This document shows positions 19,584 through 29,018 of a stretch of 64,000 bases of DNA, piece after piece. The DNA comes from Burkholderiaceae bacterium. Lineage in GTDB: Bacteria; Pseudomonadota; Gammaproteobacteria; Burkholderiales; Burkholderiaceae_C. Within the stretch, counting starts at the first letter, position 1. Each line of letters opens with the position of its first letter. The position numbers and the translations under genes were made by a program. Under the pieces are notes generated by a model, which saw only the letters and a list, made by a program, of their open reading frames with translations, ran no database searches and was not told the DNA's origin. The DNA lies in assembly GCA_017992055.1 (NCBI GenBank), contig JAGOPK010000005.1:186001-250000 (forward strand), read 5' to 3'.

Positions 19584-21092
19584 ATGGAACTGCTGAACAA
19601 CCTCGCGCTCGGTTTCCAGACCGCGCTGACCCTCACCAACCTGCTCTATGCCTTCGGCGGCGCCGTGCTCGGCACGCTGATCGGCGTGCTGCCCGGCCTG
19701 GGCCCGGTGGCCACCATCGCGATGCTGCTGCCCAGCATCTATGCGCTGGACGCCACGCCGGCGCTGATCATGCTGGCCGGCATCTACTACGGTGCGCAGT
19801 ACGGCGGCTCGACCACCGCCATCCTGATCAATGTGCCCGGTGAATCCAGCTCGGTGGTCACGGCCATCGACGGCTATGCCATGGCCCGCCAGGGCCGTGC
19901 CGGTCCGGCGCTGGCTGCGGCCGGTCTGGGCTCGTTTTTCGCCGGCTGCGTGGGCACCATCATCATCGCCGCCTTCGCGCCGCCGCTCACCGAACTGGCC
20001 TTCAAGTTCGGCCCGGCCGAGTACTTCAGCCTGATGGTGCTGGGCCTGATCGGCGCCGTGGTGCTGGCCTCGGGCTCGCTGGTCAAGGCCATCGCGATGA
20101 TCGTGCTGGGCCTGCTGCTGGGCCAGATCAACACCGACGTGATCTCCGGCGTGCCGCGCTACAGCTTCGACATCCCCGAGCTGACCGACGGCATCGGCTT
20201 CGTCGCCATCGCCATGGGCGTGTTCGGCTTCGGCGAGATCATTGCCAACCTCAGCCGCCCGGCCGAGCACCGCGAGGTCTTCACCAAGGACGTGCACGGC
20301 CTGTGGCCGACCAAGCAGGACTTCAAGGACGCCGCCCCGGCCGTGCTGCGTGGCACGGCGCTGGGCTCCATCCTGGGCGTGCTGCCCGGCGGCGGTGCGC
20401 TGCTGGCCGCCTTTGCCGCCTACACGCTGGAGAAGAAGGTTGCCGGCACCAAGGGCCGCTTCGGCAAGGGCGACATCCGCGGCGTGGCCGGCCCCGAGTC
20501 GGCCAACAACGCCGGCGCGCAGACCAGCTTCATCCCGATGCTGACCCTGGGCATCCCGCCGAACGCGGTGATGGCGCTGATGGTCGGCGCGATGACCATC
20601 AAGGGCATCCAGCCGGGCCCGCAGGTGATGACCAGCAACCCCGAGCTGTTCTGGGGCCTGATCGCCAGCATGTGGATCGGCAACCTGATGCTGGTGATCC
20701 TGAACCTGCCGCTGATCGGCATCTGGATCAAGCTGCTGACCGTGCCCTACCGCTTCCTGTTCCCGGCCATCGTCACCTTCTGCTGCATCGGCACCTACAC
20801 GCTGAACAACAACAACTTCGACGTGTTCATGACCGCCGGCTTTGCCGTGGTGGGCTATGCCTTCTACAAGCTGGGCTGCGAGCCGGCACCGCTGCTGCTG
20901 GGCTTCATCCTCGGCCCGATGATGGAAGAGAACCTGCGCCGCGCGCTGCTGCTGTCGCGTGGCGACTGGAGCGCCTTCATCACCCGTCCGCTGTCGGCCG
21001 GCCTGCTGGTGGCCGCGGCGCTGATGGTGGTGATCGTGATGTTGCCGTCGATCAAGGCCAAGCGCGACGAGGCCTTCCAGGAAGAGGACTGA
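19584..21092 (+). CDS. tctA: TctA-family large permease
   Basis: 502 aa, about 12 membrane segments, opening MELLNNLALGFQTALTLTNL. TctA signatures include GVLPGLGPVATIAMLLP, YYGAQYGGSTTAILINVPGE near residue 75, and GPESANNAGAQTSFIPMLTLG near 305. Main translocation subunit for carboxylates delivered by a Bug/TctC binding protein. A terminator follows, closing the tctBA unit. Confidence 0.95.
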   Translation: MELLNNLALGFQTALTLTNLLYAFGGAVLGTLIGVLPGLGPVATIAMLLPSIYALDATPALIMLAGIYYGAQYGGSTTAILINVPGESSSVVTAIDGYAMARQGRAGPALAAAGLGSFFAGCVGTIIIAAFAPPLTELAFKFGPAEYFSLMVLGLIGAVVLASGSLVKAIAMIVLGLLLGQINTDVISGVPRYSFDIPELTDGIGFVAIAMGVFGFGEIIANLSRPAEHREVFTKDVHGLWPTKQDFKDAAPAVLRGTALGSILGVLPGGGALLAAFAAYTLEKKVAGTKGRFGKGDIRGVAGPESANNAGAQTSFIPMLTLGIPPNAVMALMVGAMTIKGIQPGPQVMTSNPELFWGLIASMWIGNLMLVILNLPLIGIWIKLLTVPYRFLFPAIVTFCCIGTYTLNNNNFDVFMTAGFAVVGYAFYKLGCEPAPLLLGFILGPMMEENLRRALLLSRGDWSAFITRPLSAGLLVAAALMVVIVMLPSIKAKRDEAFQEED

Positions 21093-21117
21093 CGGCCGCG
21101 CCCCGCCGTCATGCCGC

Positions 21118-21142
21118 AACGGCCCCGCGAGGGGCCGTTTTT
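21118..21142 (+). terminator. terminator after tctA
   Basis: Hairpin AACGGCCCC / GGGGCCGTT with loop GCGA and a T-run, 26 nt past the tctA stop. Confidence 0.88.
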
Positions 21143-21179
21143 CATGGGACGGGGCCGCGTCCTGGGGGATGATCGCCAC

Positions 21180-22847
21180 ATGAGCCAGGAACCGCCCGAC
21201 GCGCCAGACGTGGCCGAGACGCCCGCCGCGCCCGCAACGCCGCCGCGGCGCCTGCCGGGCGTGCTGGCGCCGCTGGAGGGGCCGGTGTTCCGCAGCCTGT
21301 GGATCACCTGGGCGGCGGCCAACCTGACGATGTGGATGAACGATGTCGCAGCCGCCTGGCTGATGACCTCGCTGACCACCAGCCCGGTGATGGTGGCCCT
21401 GGTGCAGACCGCCTCCACGCTGCCGGTGTTCCTGCTCGGCCTGCCCAGCGGCGCGCTGGCCGACATCCTGGACCGCCGCCGCTATTACGCGGCCACGCAG
21501 ATCTGGGTCGCCAGCGTGGCCCTGGTGCTGGCGCTGCTGGCCCTGGCCGGCGGGCTGACGGCGCCGCTGCTGCTGGCCCTGACCTTTGCCAATGGCATCG
21601 GCCTGGCGCTGCGCTGGCCGGTGTTCTCGGCCATCGTGCCCTCGGTGGTGGCGCGCAGCGACCTGCCGTCGGCGCTGGCGCTGAACGGCATCTCGATGAA
21701 CCTGGCGCGCGTCATCGGCCCCACGCTGGCCGGCGCCCTGCTGGCCGGTGCCGGTCCGGCGGCGGTGTTCACGCTGAATGCCGTGCTGGCCGTGGTGTCG
21801 GCGGTGCTGATCCTGCGCTGGCGCTCGCAGCCCCAGGTCAGCGCGCTGCCGGGCGAGCGCTTTGTCGGCGCCATGCGCGTGGGCCTGCAGCATGTGGCGC
21901 AGAGCCCGCGCATGCGCGTGGTGCTGGTGCGCATCTTCGCGTTTTTCCTGCAGGCGGCGGCGCTGATGTCGCTGCTGCCCCTGGTGGCGCTGCAGTTGCA
22001 CGGCGCCGGGCCGGGCACCTTCACGGTGATGCTGGCGGCCATAGGCGCCGGTGCCATCGCCGCGGCGCTGGCCTTTCCCTGGCTGCGCGCGCGCTTCGGC
22101 CGCGATGCCTTCGTGCGCTGGGCCACGGTGCTGCATGCCGGGCTGTCGGTGGTGGTGGTGCTGGTGCCCGAGCTGTGGCTGGCCCTGCCGGCCCTGGTGC
22201 TGCTGGGTGCGGCCTGGATCTCCACCGCCAACACCCTCAGCGTCTCGGCGCAAATGGCCTTGCCCGACTGGGTGCGCGCGCGCGGCATGTCGATCTACCA
22301 GATGGCGCTGATGGGCGGCTCGGCCGCCGGCTCGCTGCTGTGGGGCCAGGTGGCCAGCCTGGCCAGCGTCAGCACCGCGGTGGTGGCGGCGGCGGTGGCC
22401 GGGCCGCTGTTCCTGCTGGCCACGCGGCACTGGTCGGTGGAAGGCGGCGAGGAGGTCGACCATTCGCCGGCCGTGCCGCCGCCGTCGCCGGTGCCGCCGG
22501 GCAGCATCGATGGCGACGAAGGGCCGGTGATGGTGACGGTCGAATACCTGGTCGACCCGGCACGGGCCGGCGAGTTTGCCCGCGTGATGCAGGCCACGCG
22601 CCAGGCCCGGCTGCGCCAGGGCGTGCTCAGCTGGGGCCTGTTCCGCGATGCCTCGGTGCCGGGCCGCTATGTTGAATACTTCGTCGACGAAAGCTGGACC
22701 GAGCACCAGCGCCGCCTGGCCCGCTTCACCGCCGCCGATGCCGATCTGCGCGAGCAGCGGCTGGCCTTTCACCGCGGCAGCGAGCCGCCGCGTGTGCAAC
22801 GCTATGTGGCCGAGGCGCCCGATGGCCAGTCCGGCCTGTCTCTCTGA
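21180..22847 (+). CDS. MFS_3-family exporter with C-terminal ferredoxin-like domain
   Basis: 555 aa from MSQEPPDAPD; an upstream in-frame ATG would read through the tctA terminator. About 12 helices (residues ~45-430) with the EntS/MFS_3 pattern (VFRSLWITWAAANLTMWMNDVAAAWLM; SGALADILDRRRYY; LNLARVIGPTLAG-like). A C-terminal soluble domain at ~450-550 (PVMVTVEYLVDP...VEYFVDESWTEHQRR) resembles an antibiotic-monooxygenase/dimeric alpha-beta barrel fold, which is a known attachment in this family. Substrate unknown. Confidence 0.88.
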   Translation: MSQEPPDAPDVAETPAAPATPPRRLPGVLAPLEGPVFRSLWITWAAANLTMWMNDVAAAWLMTSLTTSPVMVALVQTASTLPVFLLGLPSGALADILDRRRYYAATQIWVASVALVLALLALAGGLTAPLLLALTFANGIGLALRWPVFSAIVPSVVARSDLPSALALNGISMNLARVIGPTLAGALLAGAGPAAVFTLNAVLAVVSAVLILRWRSQPQVSALPGERFVGAMRVGLQHVAQSPRMRVVLVRIFAFFLQAAALMSLLPLVALQLHGAGPGTFTVMLAAIGAGAIAAALAFPWLRARFGRDAFVRWATVLHAGLSVVVVLVPELWLALPALVLLGAAWISTANTLSVSAQMALPDWVRARGMSIYQMALMGGSAAGSLLWGQVASLASVSTAVVAAAVAGPLFLLATRHWSVEGGEEVDHSPAVPPPSPVPPGSIDGDEGPVMVTVEYLVDPARAGEFARVMQATRQARLRQGVLSWGLFRDASVPGRYVEYFVDESWTEHQRRLARFTAADADLREQRLAFHRGSEPPRVQRYVAEAPDGQSGLSL

Positions 22848-22874
22848 CTCTGAAACCACGAGGAAGTCCCCCCC

Positions 22875-24494
22875 ATGAGCCACCCCTTCGACTGGAACGC
22901 CGGCTATGCCAGCCGGCGCTCGCCCATCTTCGCCCGCAACATCGTCTCCACCTCGCATCCGCTGGCGGCCCAGGCCGGGCTGCGCATGCTGCAGCAGGGC
23001 GGCAATGCGGTGGATGCGGCCATCGCCACCGCGGCGGCCATGACCCTGGTCGAGCCCTGCAGCAACGGCCTGGGCTCGGACGCCTTCTGCATCCTGTGGG
23101 ACGGCCAGCAACTGCACGGCCTGAATGCCTCGGGCTGCGCGCCGGCGGCCTGGACGCCCGAGTACTTCCAGCGCAAGCATGGCGACGGCCCGTCCCTGCC
23201 CAAGCGCGGCTGGGACACCGTCACCGTGCCCGGCGCGGTGGGCGCCTGGGCCGAGCTGAGCCGGCGCTTCGGCAAGCTGCCGTTTGCCGAGCTGATGGCG
23301 CCGGCCATCGACATCGCCGAGCGGGGTTATGCCGTGCCGGTGATCGTGCAGCAGAAGTGGGCCCTGGCCGCGGCCGTGCCGGATCTGGTGTCGCAGCCGG
23401 GCTTTGCCGAGGTCTTTCTGCCGCGTGGCCGTGCACCCGAGGTCGGCGAGCGCTTTGCGATGCCGGGTGCAGCGCGTGCGCTGCGCCGCATCGCCGAGAC
23501 GCGCGGCGAGGCCTTCTACCGCGGCGAGATCGCCGCCGCCATCGCCGCGGCTGCAGCCGCCCAGGGCGGGGCGATGACCGAGGCCGATCTGGCCGCCTGG
23601 CAGCCCGAGTGGGTGGGCACCGTCCACCAGGCCTACCGTGGCCACGAGTTGCACGAGATCCCGCCCAATGGCCAGGGCATTGCCGCGCTGATGGCGCTGG
23701 GCATGCTGCAGCACCACGACCTGGCGGCGCTGCCGGTGGACAGCCTGGCCTCGCAGCACCTGCAGATCGAGGCCATGAAGCTGGCCTTTGCCGATGTCTA
23801 CCGCCATGTCGCCGAGCGTGGCGCGATGCAGGTCACCACCGAGCAGATGCTGGACCCGGCCTACCTGGCGCAGCGCGCCCGGCTGATCGACCCGCAGCGG
23901 GCCCAGGATTTCGGCCCCGGCCTGCAGCCCAAGGGCGGCACCATCTACCTGACCGCCGCCGATGCCAGCGGCATGATGGTCAGCTTCATCCAGAGCAACT
24001 ACATGGGCTTCGGCTCCGGCGTGGTGCTGCCGGACTGGGGCGTGAGCCTGCAGAACCGCGGCCACTGCTTCAACCGCGATGCCAGCAGCGCCAACTGCGT
24101 GGCCCCGGGCAAGCGGCCCTTCCACACCATCATCCCGGCCTTCTTGATGAAGGACGGCGCGCCGCAGATGAGCTTTGGCGTGATGGGTGGCGACATGCAG
24201 CCGCAAGGTCATCTGCAGACCCTGGTGCGCATGCTGGACTACGGCCAGAACCCGCAGGCCGCCTGCGATGCGCCGCGCTGGCGCTTCAATGCCGGCATCC
24301 TCAACACCGAGCAGGGCTTCGATCCGGCGGTGGAGCAGGGCCTGCGCGACCTGGGCCACCGCGTCGAGAGCTTTGCCGACAGCTACCAGGACTTCGGTGC
24401 CGGCCAGTTCATCTGGCGCCTGGGTGACGCGTCGATCGAAGGTTATGCGGCGGCCAGCGATCCGCGGCGCGACGGCCAGGCAGTAGGCTTCTGA
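22875..24494 (+). CDS. gamma-glutamyltransferase-family (Ntn hydrolase) protein
   Basis: 539 aa. Typical GGT N-terminus (STSHPLAAQAGLRMLQQGGNAVDAAIATAA). The autocatalytic nucleophile is probably Thr356 in PKGGTIYLTAAD, followed by the small-subunit motif SFIQSNYMGFGSGVV and, later, GVMGGDMQPQ in place of the usual G(S)PGG. No signal peptide, so likely cytoplasmic and closer to the YwrD/oxamate-amidohydrolase-like branch than to periplasmic GGT. Starts 27 nt after the exporter and may be cotranscribed with it. Confidence 0.88.
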   Translation: MSHPFDWNAGYASRRSPIFARNIVSTSHPLAAQAGLRMLQQGGNAVDAAIATAAAMTLVEPCSNGLGSDAFCILWDGQQLHGLNASGCAPAAWTPEYFQRKHGDGPSLPKRGWDTVTVPGAVGAWAELSRRFGKLPFAELMAPAIDIAERGYAVPVIVQQKWALAAAVPDLVSQPGFAEVFLPRGRAPEVGERFAMPGAARALRRIAETRGEAFYRGEIAAAIAAAAAAQGGAMTEADLAAWQPEWVGTVHQAYRGHELHEIPPNGQGIAALMALGMLQHHDLAALPVDSLASQHLQIEAMKLAFADVYRHVAERGAMQVTTEQMLDPAYLAQRARLIDPQRAQDFGPGLQPKGGTIYLTAADASGMMVSFIQSNYMGFGSGVVLPDWGVSLQNRGHCFNRDASSANCVAPGKRPFHTIIPAFLMKDGAPQMSFGVMGGDMQPQGHLQTLVRMLDYGQNPQAACDAPRWRFNAGILNTEQGFDPAVEQGLRDLGHRVESFADSYQDFGAGQFIWRLGDASIEGYAAASDPRRDGQAVGF

Positions 24495-24503
24495 GGCCGC
24501 AGG

Positions 24504-24525
24504 GCAGGGCGCTGCGGCGCCCTGC
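24504..24525. terminator. bidirectional hairpin between convergent genes
   Basis: Perfect 9-bp stem GCAGGGCGC / GCGCCCTGC with loop TGCG, in the 40-nt gap between the GGT-like and Rieske genes. T-runs are weak. Confidence 0.6.
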
Positions 24526-24534
24526 AGCAGGTTC

Positions 24535-25686
24535 TCACCAGGGCGCCCGGCCCATGCCCATCACGCGCCGATACCACTCGTGGAAGTGGCGCATGCCGTC
24601 TTCCATCGGGCTCTGGTAGGGGCCGGCCTCGTCGTCGCCACGCTCGAACAAGGCGCGGCGGCCGGCGTCCATGCGCTCGGCGATCTCGTCGTCCTCGATG
24701 CAGGTCTCCATGTAGGCCGCACGCTCGGCCTCGATGAAGTCGCGCTCGAAGGCGGCGATCTCCTCGGGGTAGAAGAACTCCACCACGTTCAGCGTCTTCT
24801 GCGGCCCACGCGGGTGCAGGGTCGAGACCACCAGCACATGCGGATACCACTCGACCATGATGTTCGGGTAGTAGGTCAGCCAGATCGCGCCCTGCTTGGG
24901 CGGCTGGCCGCCGTTCAGGCGCAGCACCGCCTCGTGCCAGCGCTGGTAGACCGGCGAGCCCGACTCGGCCAGGCCCTTGTGGATGCCCACGGTCTGCACC
25001 GAATGGTGCTTGCCGAACTCCCAGCGCAGATCGTCGCAGGTGACGAAGCGGCCCAGGCCGGGATGGAAGGGCCCGACGTGGTAGTCCTCCAGATAGACCT
25101 CGATGAAGGTCTTCCAGTTGTAGTTGCACTCGTGCATCTCGACGTGGTCGAGCACATAGCCCGAGAAGTCGAGATCGGCCCGCGGTCCCAGGGCCGCCAG
25201 GTCGATTTCGATGTCGCGGCCGTTGTCCTCGAACACCAGGCCGTTCCAGCTGCGCGTGCGGTACTGGTTCAGGTGCAGGCAGGGATCGTGCTGGAAATGC
25301 GGCGCGCCGATCAGCTGGCCGTTCAGGTCGTAGGTCCAGCGGTGCAGCGGGCAGACGATGCTGCCGCCGGCGGCGCGGGTATTGCCGCGGCCCTTGAGCA
25401 TCACCGCCTGGCGGTGCCGGCAGACGTTGGACACCAGCTTCAGCCCCTCGGGCCCGCGCACCAGGGCGCGGCCCTCGCCTTCCTGAGGCAGGGCGTGGAA
25501 GTCGCCGATCTCGGGCACGGTCAACTCGTGCCCCAGATAGCGCGGTCCATGCTGAAAGATCAGCTCCTGCTCGCGCTTGTACAGCGCGTCAGAGAAATAA
25601 GTGCTGACTGAAAGTTGCGAGCGCTGCGCTGCGGCGGTGGATGCGTTGCGCGCGAGAGCTTCGAGACTGACGCTCAGGTCCGACAT
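24535..25686 (-). CDS. Rieske-type ring-hydroxylating oxygenase, alpha subunit
   Basis: 383 aa from MSDLSVSLEALARN. Rieske cluster ligands are CRH near residue 99 and CPLH near 122, with an unusually long 20-residue gap. The mononuclear iron site is NWKTFIEVYLEDYHVGPFH near 200 (bridging Asp, His and His). C-terminal region is the aromatic-ring/choline-monooxygenase-like fold. Needs a reductase, which is not adjacent. Divergent from xseB. The substrate is not evident; the family includes carnitine/choline and aromatic oxygenases. Confidence 0.9.
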   Translation of the reverse strand: MSDLSVSLEALARNASTAAAQRSQLSVSTYFSDALYKREQELIFQHGPRYLGHELTVPEIGDFHALPQEGEGRALVRGPEGLKLVSNVCRHRQAVMLKGRGNTRAAGGSIVCPLHRWTYDLNGQLIGAPHFQHDPCLHLNQYRTRSWNGLVFEDNGRDIEIDLAALGPRADLDFSGYVLDHVEMHECNYNWKTFIEVYLEDYHVGPFHPGLGRFVTCDDLRWEFGKHHSVQTVGIHKGLAESGSPVYQRWHEAVLRLNGGQPPKQGAIWLTYYPNIMVEWYPHVLVVSTLHPRGPQKTLNVVEFFYPEEIAAFERDFIEAERAAYMETCIEDDEIAERMDAGRRALFERGDDEAGPYQSPMEDGMRHFHEWYRRVMGMGRAPW

Positions 25687-25873
25687 GATCCCCAGGATCT
25701 CCAGAAAGGATGTCAAAACCCCCACCCGGTGGCCCCGCGGATGGGTTTATCGATGATGAAAACGGCCACCACGAAGGGTGACCGTCAACCCCAGATTGTA
25801 CCCAGGCCGTTCGATGCCGGGCCCGGGCGGGCCGACTAAAATGATCGGTTCACCCGAGTTACATCATCCGCAC

Positions 25874-26113
25874 ATGACTTCGTCCCCCCCAGCCCCGGCC
25901 GCCGCGCTGCCCGAACGCTACGAGGATGCGCTGGCCGAGCTGGAGCGGCTGGTGCAGGCCATGGAAGGCGGCCAGCTGCCGCTGGACGGCCTGCTCGACC
26001 ACTACCGCCGCGGCACGGCCCTGCTGGGTTTCTGCCGTGACCGCCTGCAGGCCGTCGAGGCCCAGGTGCAGGTGCTCGAAGACGGGCAGCTGAAGGACTG
26101 GACCGAGTCATGA
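25874..26113 (+). CDS. xseB: exodeoxyribonuclease VII small subunit
   Basis: 79 aa; [34 protein letters not shown] is diagnostic. Forms the exonuclease with XseA, encoded elsewhere. ATG at 25874; overlaps ispA by 4 nt (ATGA), the standard xseB-ispA-dxs arrangement. Confidence 0.97.
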   Translation: MTSSPPAPAAALPERYEDALAELERLVQAMEGGQLPLDGLLDHYRRGTALLGFCRDRLQAVEAQVQVLEDGQLKDWTES

Positions 26114-27027
26114 GCCTCGGCTTCGACGACTGGATGCAGGCCGAGCTGGCGGCGGTGGAGGCCGCGCTGTCGCGCTGGGTGCCGGCCGAGGCGCCGGCCG
26201 GCCTGGGCGAGGCCATGCGCTATGGCGTGCTCGACGGCGGCAAGCGGCTGCGGCCGCTGCTGGTGCGCGCCGCCTGCGAGGCGGTGGACGGCCAGTCGGC
26301 CGCGGCCCTGCGTGCGGCGGTGGCGGTGGAGCTGATCCATGCCTATTCGCTGATCCACGACGACATGCCCTGCATGGACGACGATGTGCTGCGCCGCGGC
26401 AAGCCCACGGTGCATGTGCAGTTCGGCGAGGCCACGGCCATGCTCGCCGGCGATGCCATGCAGGCCCTGGCCTTCGAGGTGCTGACGCCCGACGACCGTG
26501 GCGGCGCGGACGTGGTGCCGCCGGCGCTGCAGGCCCGCCTGGTCAGCCTGCTGGCGCGCTCGGCCGGCCATGCCGGCATGGCCGGCGGCCAGGCCATCGA
26601 CCTGGCGGCCACCGGCAAGCCGCTGGACGAGGCCGCGCTGCGCGACATGCACCGGCGCAAGACCGGGGCGCTGCTGCAGGCCAGCGTGCTGATGGGCGCG
26701 GCCTGCGGCCCGTGCAATCCCGTGGCCTGGCAGGCGCTGGCCGACTTTGGCGCCGCGCTGGGCCTGGCCTTCCAGATCGTCGACGACATCCTGGACGTGA
26801 CCCAGGGCTCGGACAAGCTGGGCAAGACCGCCGGCAAGGACGTGGGCGCCAACAAGCCCACCTATGTCACCGTGCTGGGCCTGGACGAGGCCCGCCGCCA
26901 GGCCCATGCCTTGCATGCCAGCGCGCTGGCCGCGCTGGACCGCAGCGGCCTGGCCCATGCCCGTCCGGGCGCCCAGACTTCCCATCTGCGCGAGCTGGCC
27001 GACATGGTCGTGCACCGCGACTGCTGA
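26110..27027 (+). CDS. ispA: farnesyl/geranyl diphosphate synthase
   Basis: 305 aa polyprenyl synthase that condenses IPP with allylic diphosphates. First Asp-rich motif [17 protein letters not shown] near residue 85, second [14 protein letters not shown] near 225; KRLRPLLV and GQAIDL are present. Overlaps xseB and lies 9 nt before dxs, so the three form the start of the isoprenoid supply operon. Confidence 0.97.
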   Translation: MSLGFDDWMQAELAAVEAALSRWVPAEAPAGLGEAMRYGVLDGGKRLRPLLVRAACEAVDGQSAAALRAAVAVELIHAYSLIHDDMPCMDDDVLRRGKPTVHVQFGEATAMLAGDAMQALAFEVLTPDDRGGADVVPPALQARLVSLLARSAGHAGMAGGQAIDLAATGKPLDEAALRDMHRRKTGALLQASVLMGAACGPCNPVAWQALADFGAALGLAFQIVDDILDVTQGSDKLGKTAGKDVGANKPTYVTVLGLDEARRQAHALHASALAALDRSGLAHARPGAQTSHLRELADMVVHRDC

Positions 27028-27036
27028 GGACAACCC

Positions 27037-28980
27037 ATGCCCCACAACACGCCGCCCTCGCTGCTGTCCGCCATCGACTCGCCGGCCGATCTGCGCCGCC
27101 TGCCGCGCCAGCAGCTGGGCCAGCTGGCGCGCGAGCTGCGCGACCATGTGCTGCACAGCGTCAGCAAGACCGGTGGCCATCTGTCCAGCAACCTGGGCAC
27201 GGTGGAACTGACGGTCGCGCTGCACTACGTCTACAACACGCCGCAGGACCGCATCGTCTGGGACGTGGGCCACCAGACCTATCCGCACAAGATCCTCACC
27301 GGCCGGCGCGACGCCATGCCCACGCTGAAGCAGCTGGGCGGCATCAGCGGCTTTCCGCGCCGCGCCGAAAGCGAATACGACACCTTCGGCACCGGCCATT
27401 CGTCCACCAGCATCTCGGCCGCGCTGGGCATGGCCCATGCCAGCAAGCTCAAGGGCGAGAACCGCCGCGTGGTGGCCGTCATCGGCGACGGTGCGCTGAC
27501 CGGCGGCATGGCCTTCGAGGCGCTGAACCATGGCGGCGCGCCCGAGGGCGCCGGCCTGGCCGACCTGCTGGTGATCCTCAACGACAACGACATGTCGATC
27601 AGCCCGCCGGTGGGCGCGCTGAACAAGCACCTGGCACGGCTGATGAGCGGCCAGTTCTATGCCTCGGCGCGCGAAGGCGCCAAGAGCCTGTTCAAGAACA
27701 CGCCGCTGTACGAGTTTGCGCGCCGCTTCGAGGAGCACACCAAGGGCATGGTCGTGCCCGGCACCATCTTCGAGGAGCTGGGCTTCACCTATGTCGGCCC
27801 GATCGACGGCCACGACCTGGGCGCGCTGATCCCGACGCTGGAGAACCTGCGCGACAAGAAGGGCCCGCAGTTCCTGCACGTGGTCACCAAGAAGGGCTAT
27901 GGCTACAAGCTGGCCGAGGCCGATCCGATCAATTACCACGGCCCGGGCAAGTTCGATCCCAGCGTGGGCCTGACCAAGCCGGCCGCCGCGCCCAAGACCA
28001 CCTTCACCCAGGTCTTCGGCCAGTGGATCTGCGACATGGCCGCGGCCGACGAGCGCCTGGTGGCCATCACGCCGGCGATGCGCGAGGGCTCGGGCCTGGT
28101 CGAGTTCGAGCAGCGCTTCCCCAAGCGTTACCACGACGTGGGCATCGCCGAGCAGCATGCCGTCACCTTCGCCGCCGGCCTGGCCTGCGAGGGGCTGAAG
28201 CCGGTGGTGGCCATCTACAGCACCTTCCTGCAGCGCGGCTACGACCAGCTGATCCACGACGTGGCACTGCAGAACCTGCCGGTGACCTTTGCGCTGGACC
28301 GTGCCGGCCTGGTCGGTGCCGACGGCGCCACCCATGCCGGGGCCTACGACATCGCCTTCCTGCGCTGCGTGCCCAACATGGTCGTGCTGTGCCCGTCCGA
28401 CGAGGCCGAGTGCCGGCGCGCGCTGTCCACCGCCTTCCGCCGCGACCAGCCCGTGGCCGTGCGCTACCCGCGCGGCGCCGGCATCGGTGCCCAGCCCGAG
28501 GCTTCGCTGGAGGGCTGGGAATGGGGCCGCGGCGTGCTGCGCCGTGAATCCGGCCTGCCCCAGACCGGCTCGGCCCAGGGCGCGGCGCGTCGCGTCGCCC
28601 TGCTGGCCTTCGGCACCCTGCTGCACCCGGCCCTGGCCGCGGCCCAGGCGCTGGATGCCACGGTGGCCGACATGCGCTTTGCCAAGCCGCTGGACCTGGA
28701 GCTGCTGCTGAAGCTGGCGCGCAGCCACGATGCCATCGTCACGGTGGAAGAGGGCTGCGTCCAGGGCGGCGCTGGCAGCGCGGTGGCCGAGGCCCTGATC
28801 CAGGCCGGGCTGAGCCTGCCGATGCTGATGCTGGGCCTGCCCGACGAGTTCATCGAGCATGGCGACCCGGCCAAGCTGCTGCACGGCGTGGGCCTGGACG
28901 CGGCCGGCATCGAGGCCGCGGTGCGCAAGCGCTTCGGCCCGGCGCTGTCGCTGGTGACGCGGCCGGCGGTCAACGACTGA
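27037..28980 (+). CDS. dxs: 1-deoxy-D-xylulose-5-phosphate synthase
   Basis: 647 aa TPP enzyme, first step of the MEP pathway. Visible motifs: [16 protein letters not shown], the TPP/Mg motif [16 protein letters not shown] near residue 150, LNDNDMSIS, and the catalytic-Glu region [16 protein letters not shown] near 373. C-terminal transketolase domain to the end. Length is slightly above the family average because of a Pro/Gly-rich insertion near residue 515. Confidence 0.98.
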   Translation: MPHNTPPSLLSAIDSPADLRRLPRQQLGQLARELRDHVLHSVSKTGGHLSSNLGTVELTVALHYVYNTPQDRIVWDVGHQTYPHKILTGRRDAMPTLKQLGGISGFPRRAESEYDTFGTGHSSTSISAALGMAHASKLKGENRRVVAVIGDGALTGGMAFEALNHGGAPEGAGLADLLVILNDNDMSISPPVGALNKHLARLMSGQFYASAREGAKSLFKNTPLYEFARRFEEHTKGMVVPGTIFEELGFTYVGPIDGHDLGALIPTLENLRDKKGPQFLHVVTKKGYGYKLAEADPINYHGPGKFDPSVGLTKPAAAPKTTFTQVFGQWICDMAAADERLVAITPAMREGSGLVEFEQRFPKRYHDVGIAEQHAVTFAAGLACEGLKPVVAIYSTFLQRGYDQLIHDVALQNLPVTFALDRAGLVGADGATHAGAYDIAFLRCVPNMVVLCPSDEAECRRALSTAFRRDQPVAVRYPRGAGIGAQPEASLEGWEWGRGVLRRESGLPQTGSAQGAARRVALLAFGTLLHPALAAAQALDATVADMRFAKPLDLELLLKLARSHDAIVTVEEGCVQGGAGSAVAEALIQAGLSLPMLMLGLPDEFIEHGDPAKLLHGVGLDAAGIEAAVRKRFGPALSLVTRPAVND

Positions 28981-29018
28981 CAGGCTGGCGGCCCGCGCAT
29001 CGCTTCCCACCGATCCGC

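Noticed and set aside
19512..24359. A 1615-codon open frame on the minus strand
   Set aside because: It runs antisense through tctA, the MFS exporter and the GGT-like gene, is His/Arg/Gln-rich and has no domain; a GC-rich shadow frame. The same applies to long frames at 3066-6092, 15334-18825, 31089-33710 and 61035-63986.
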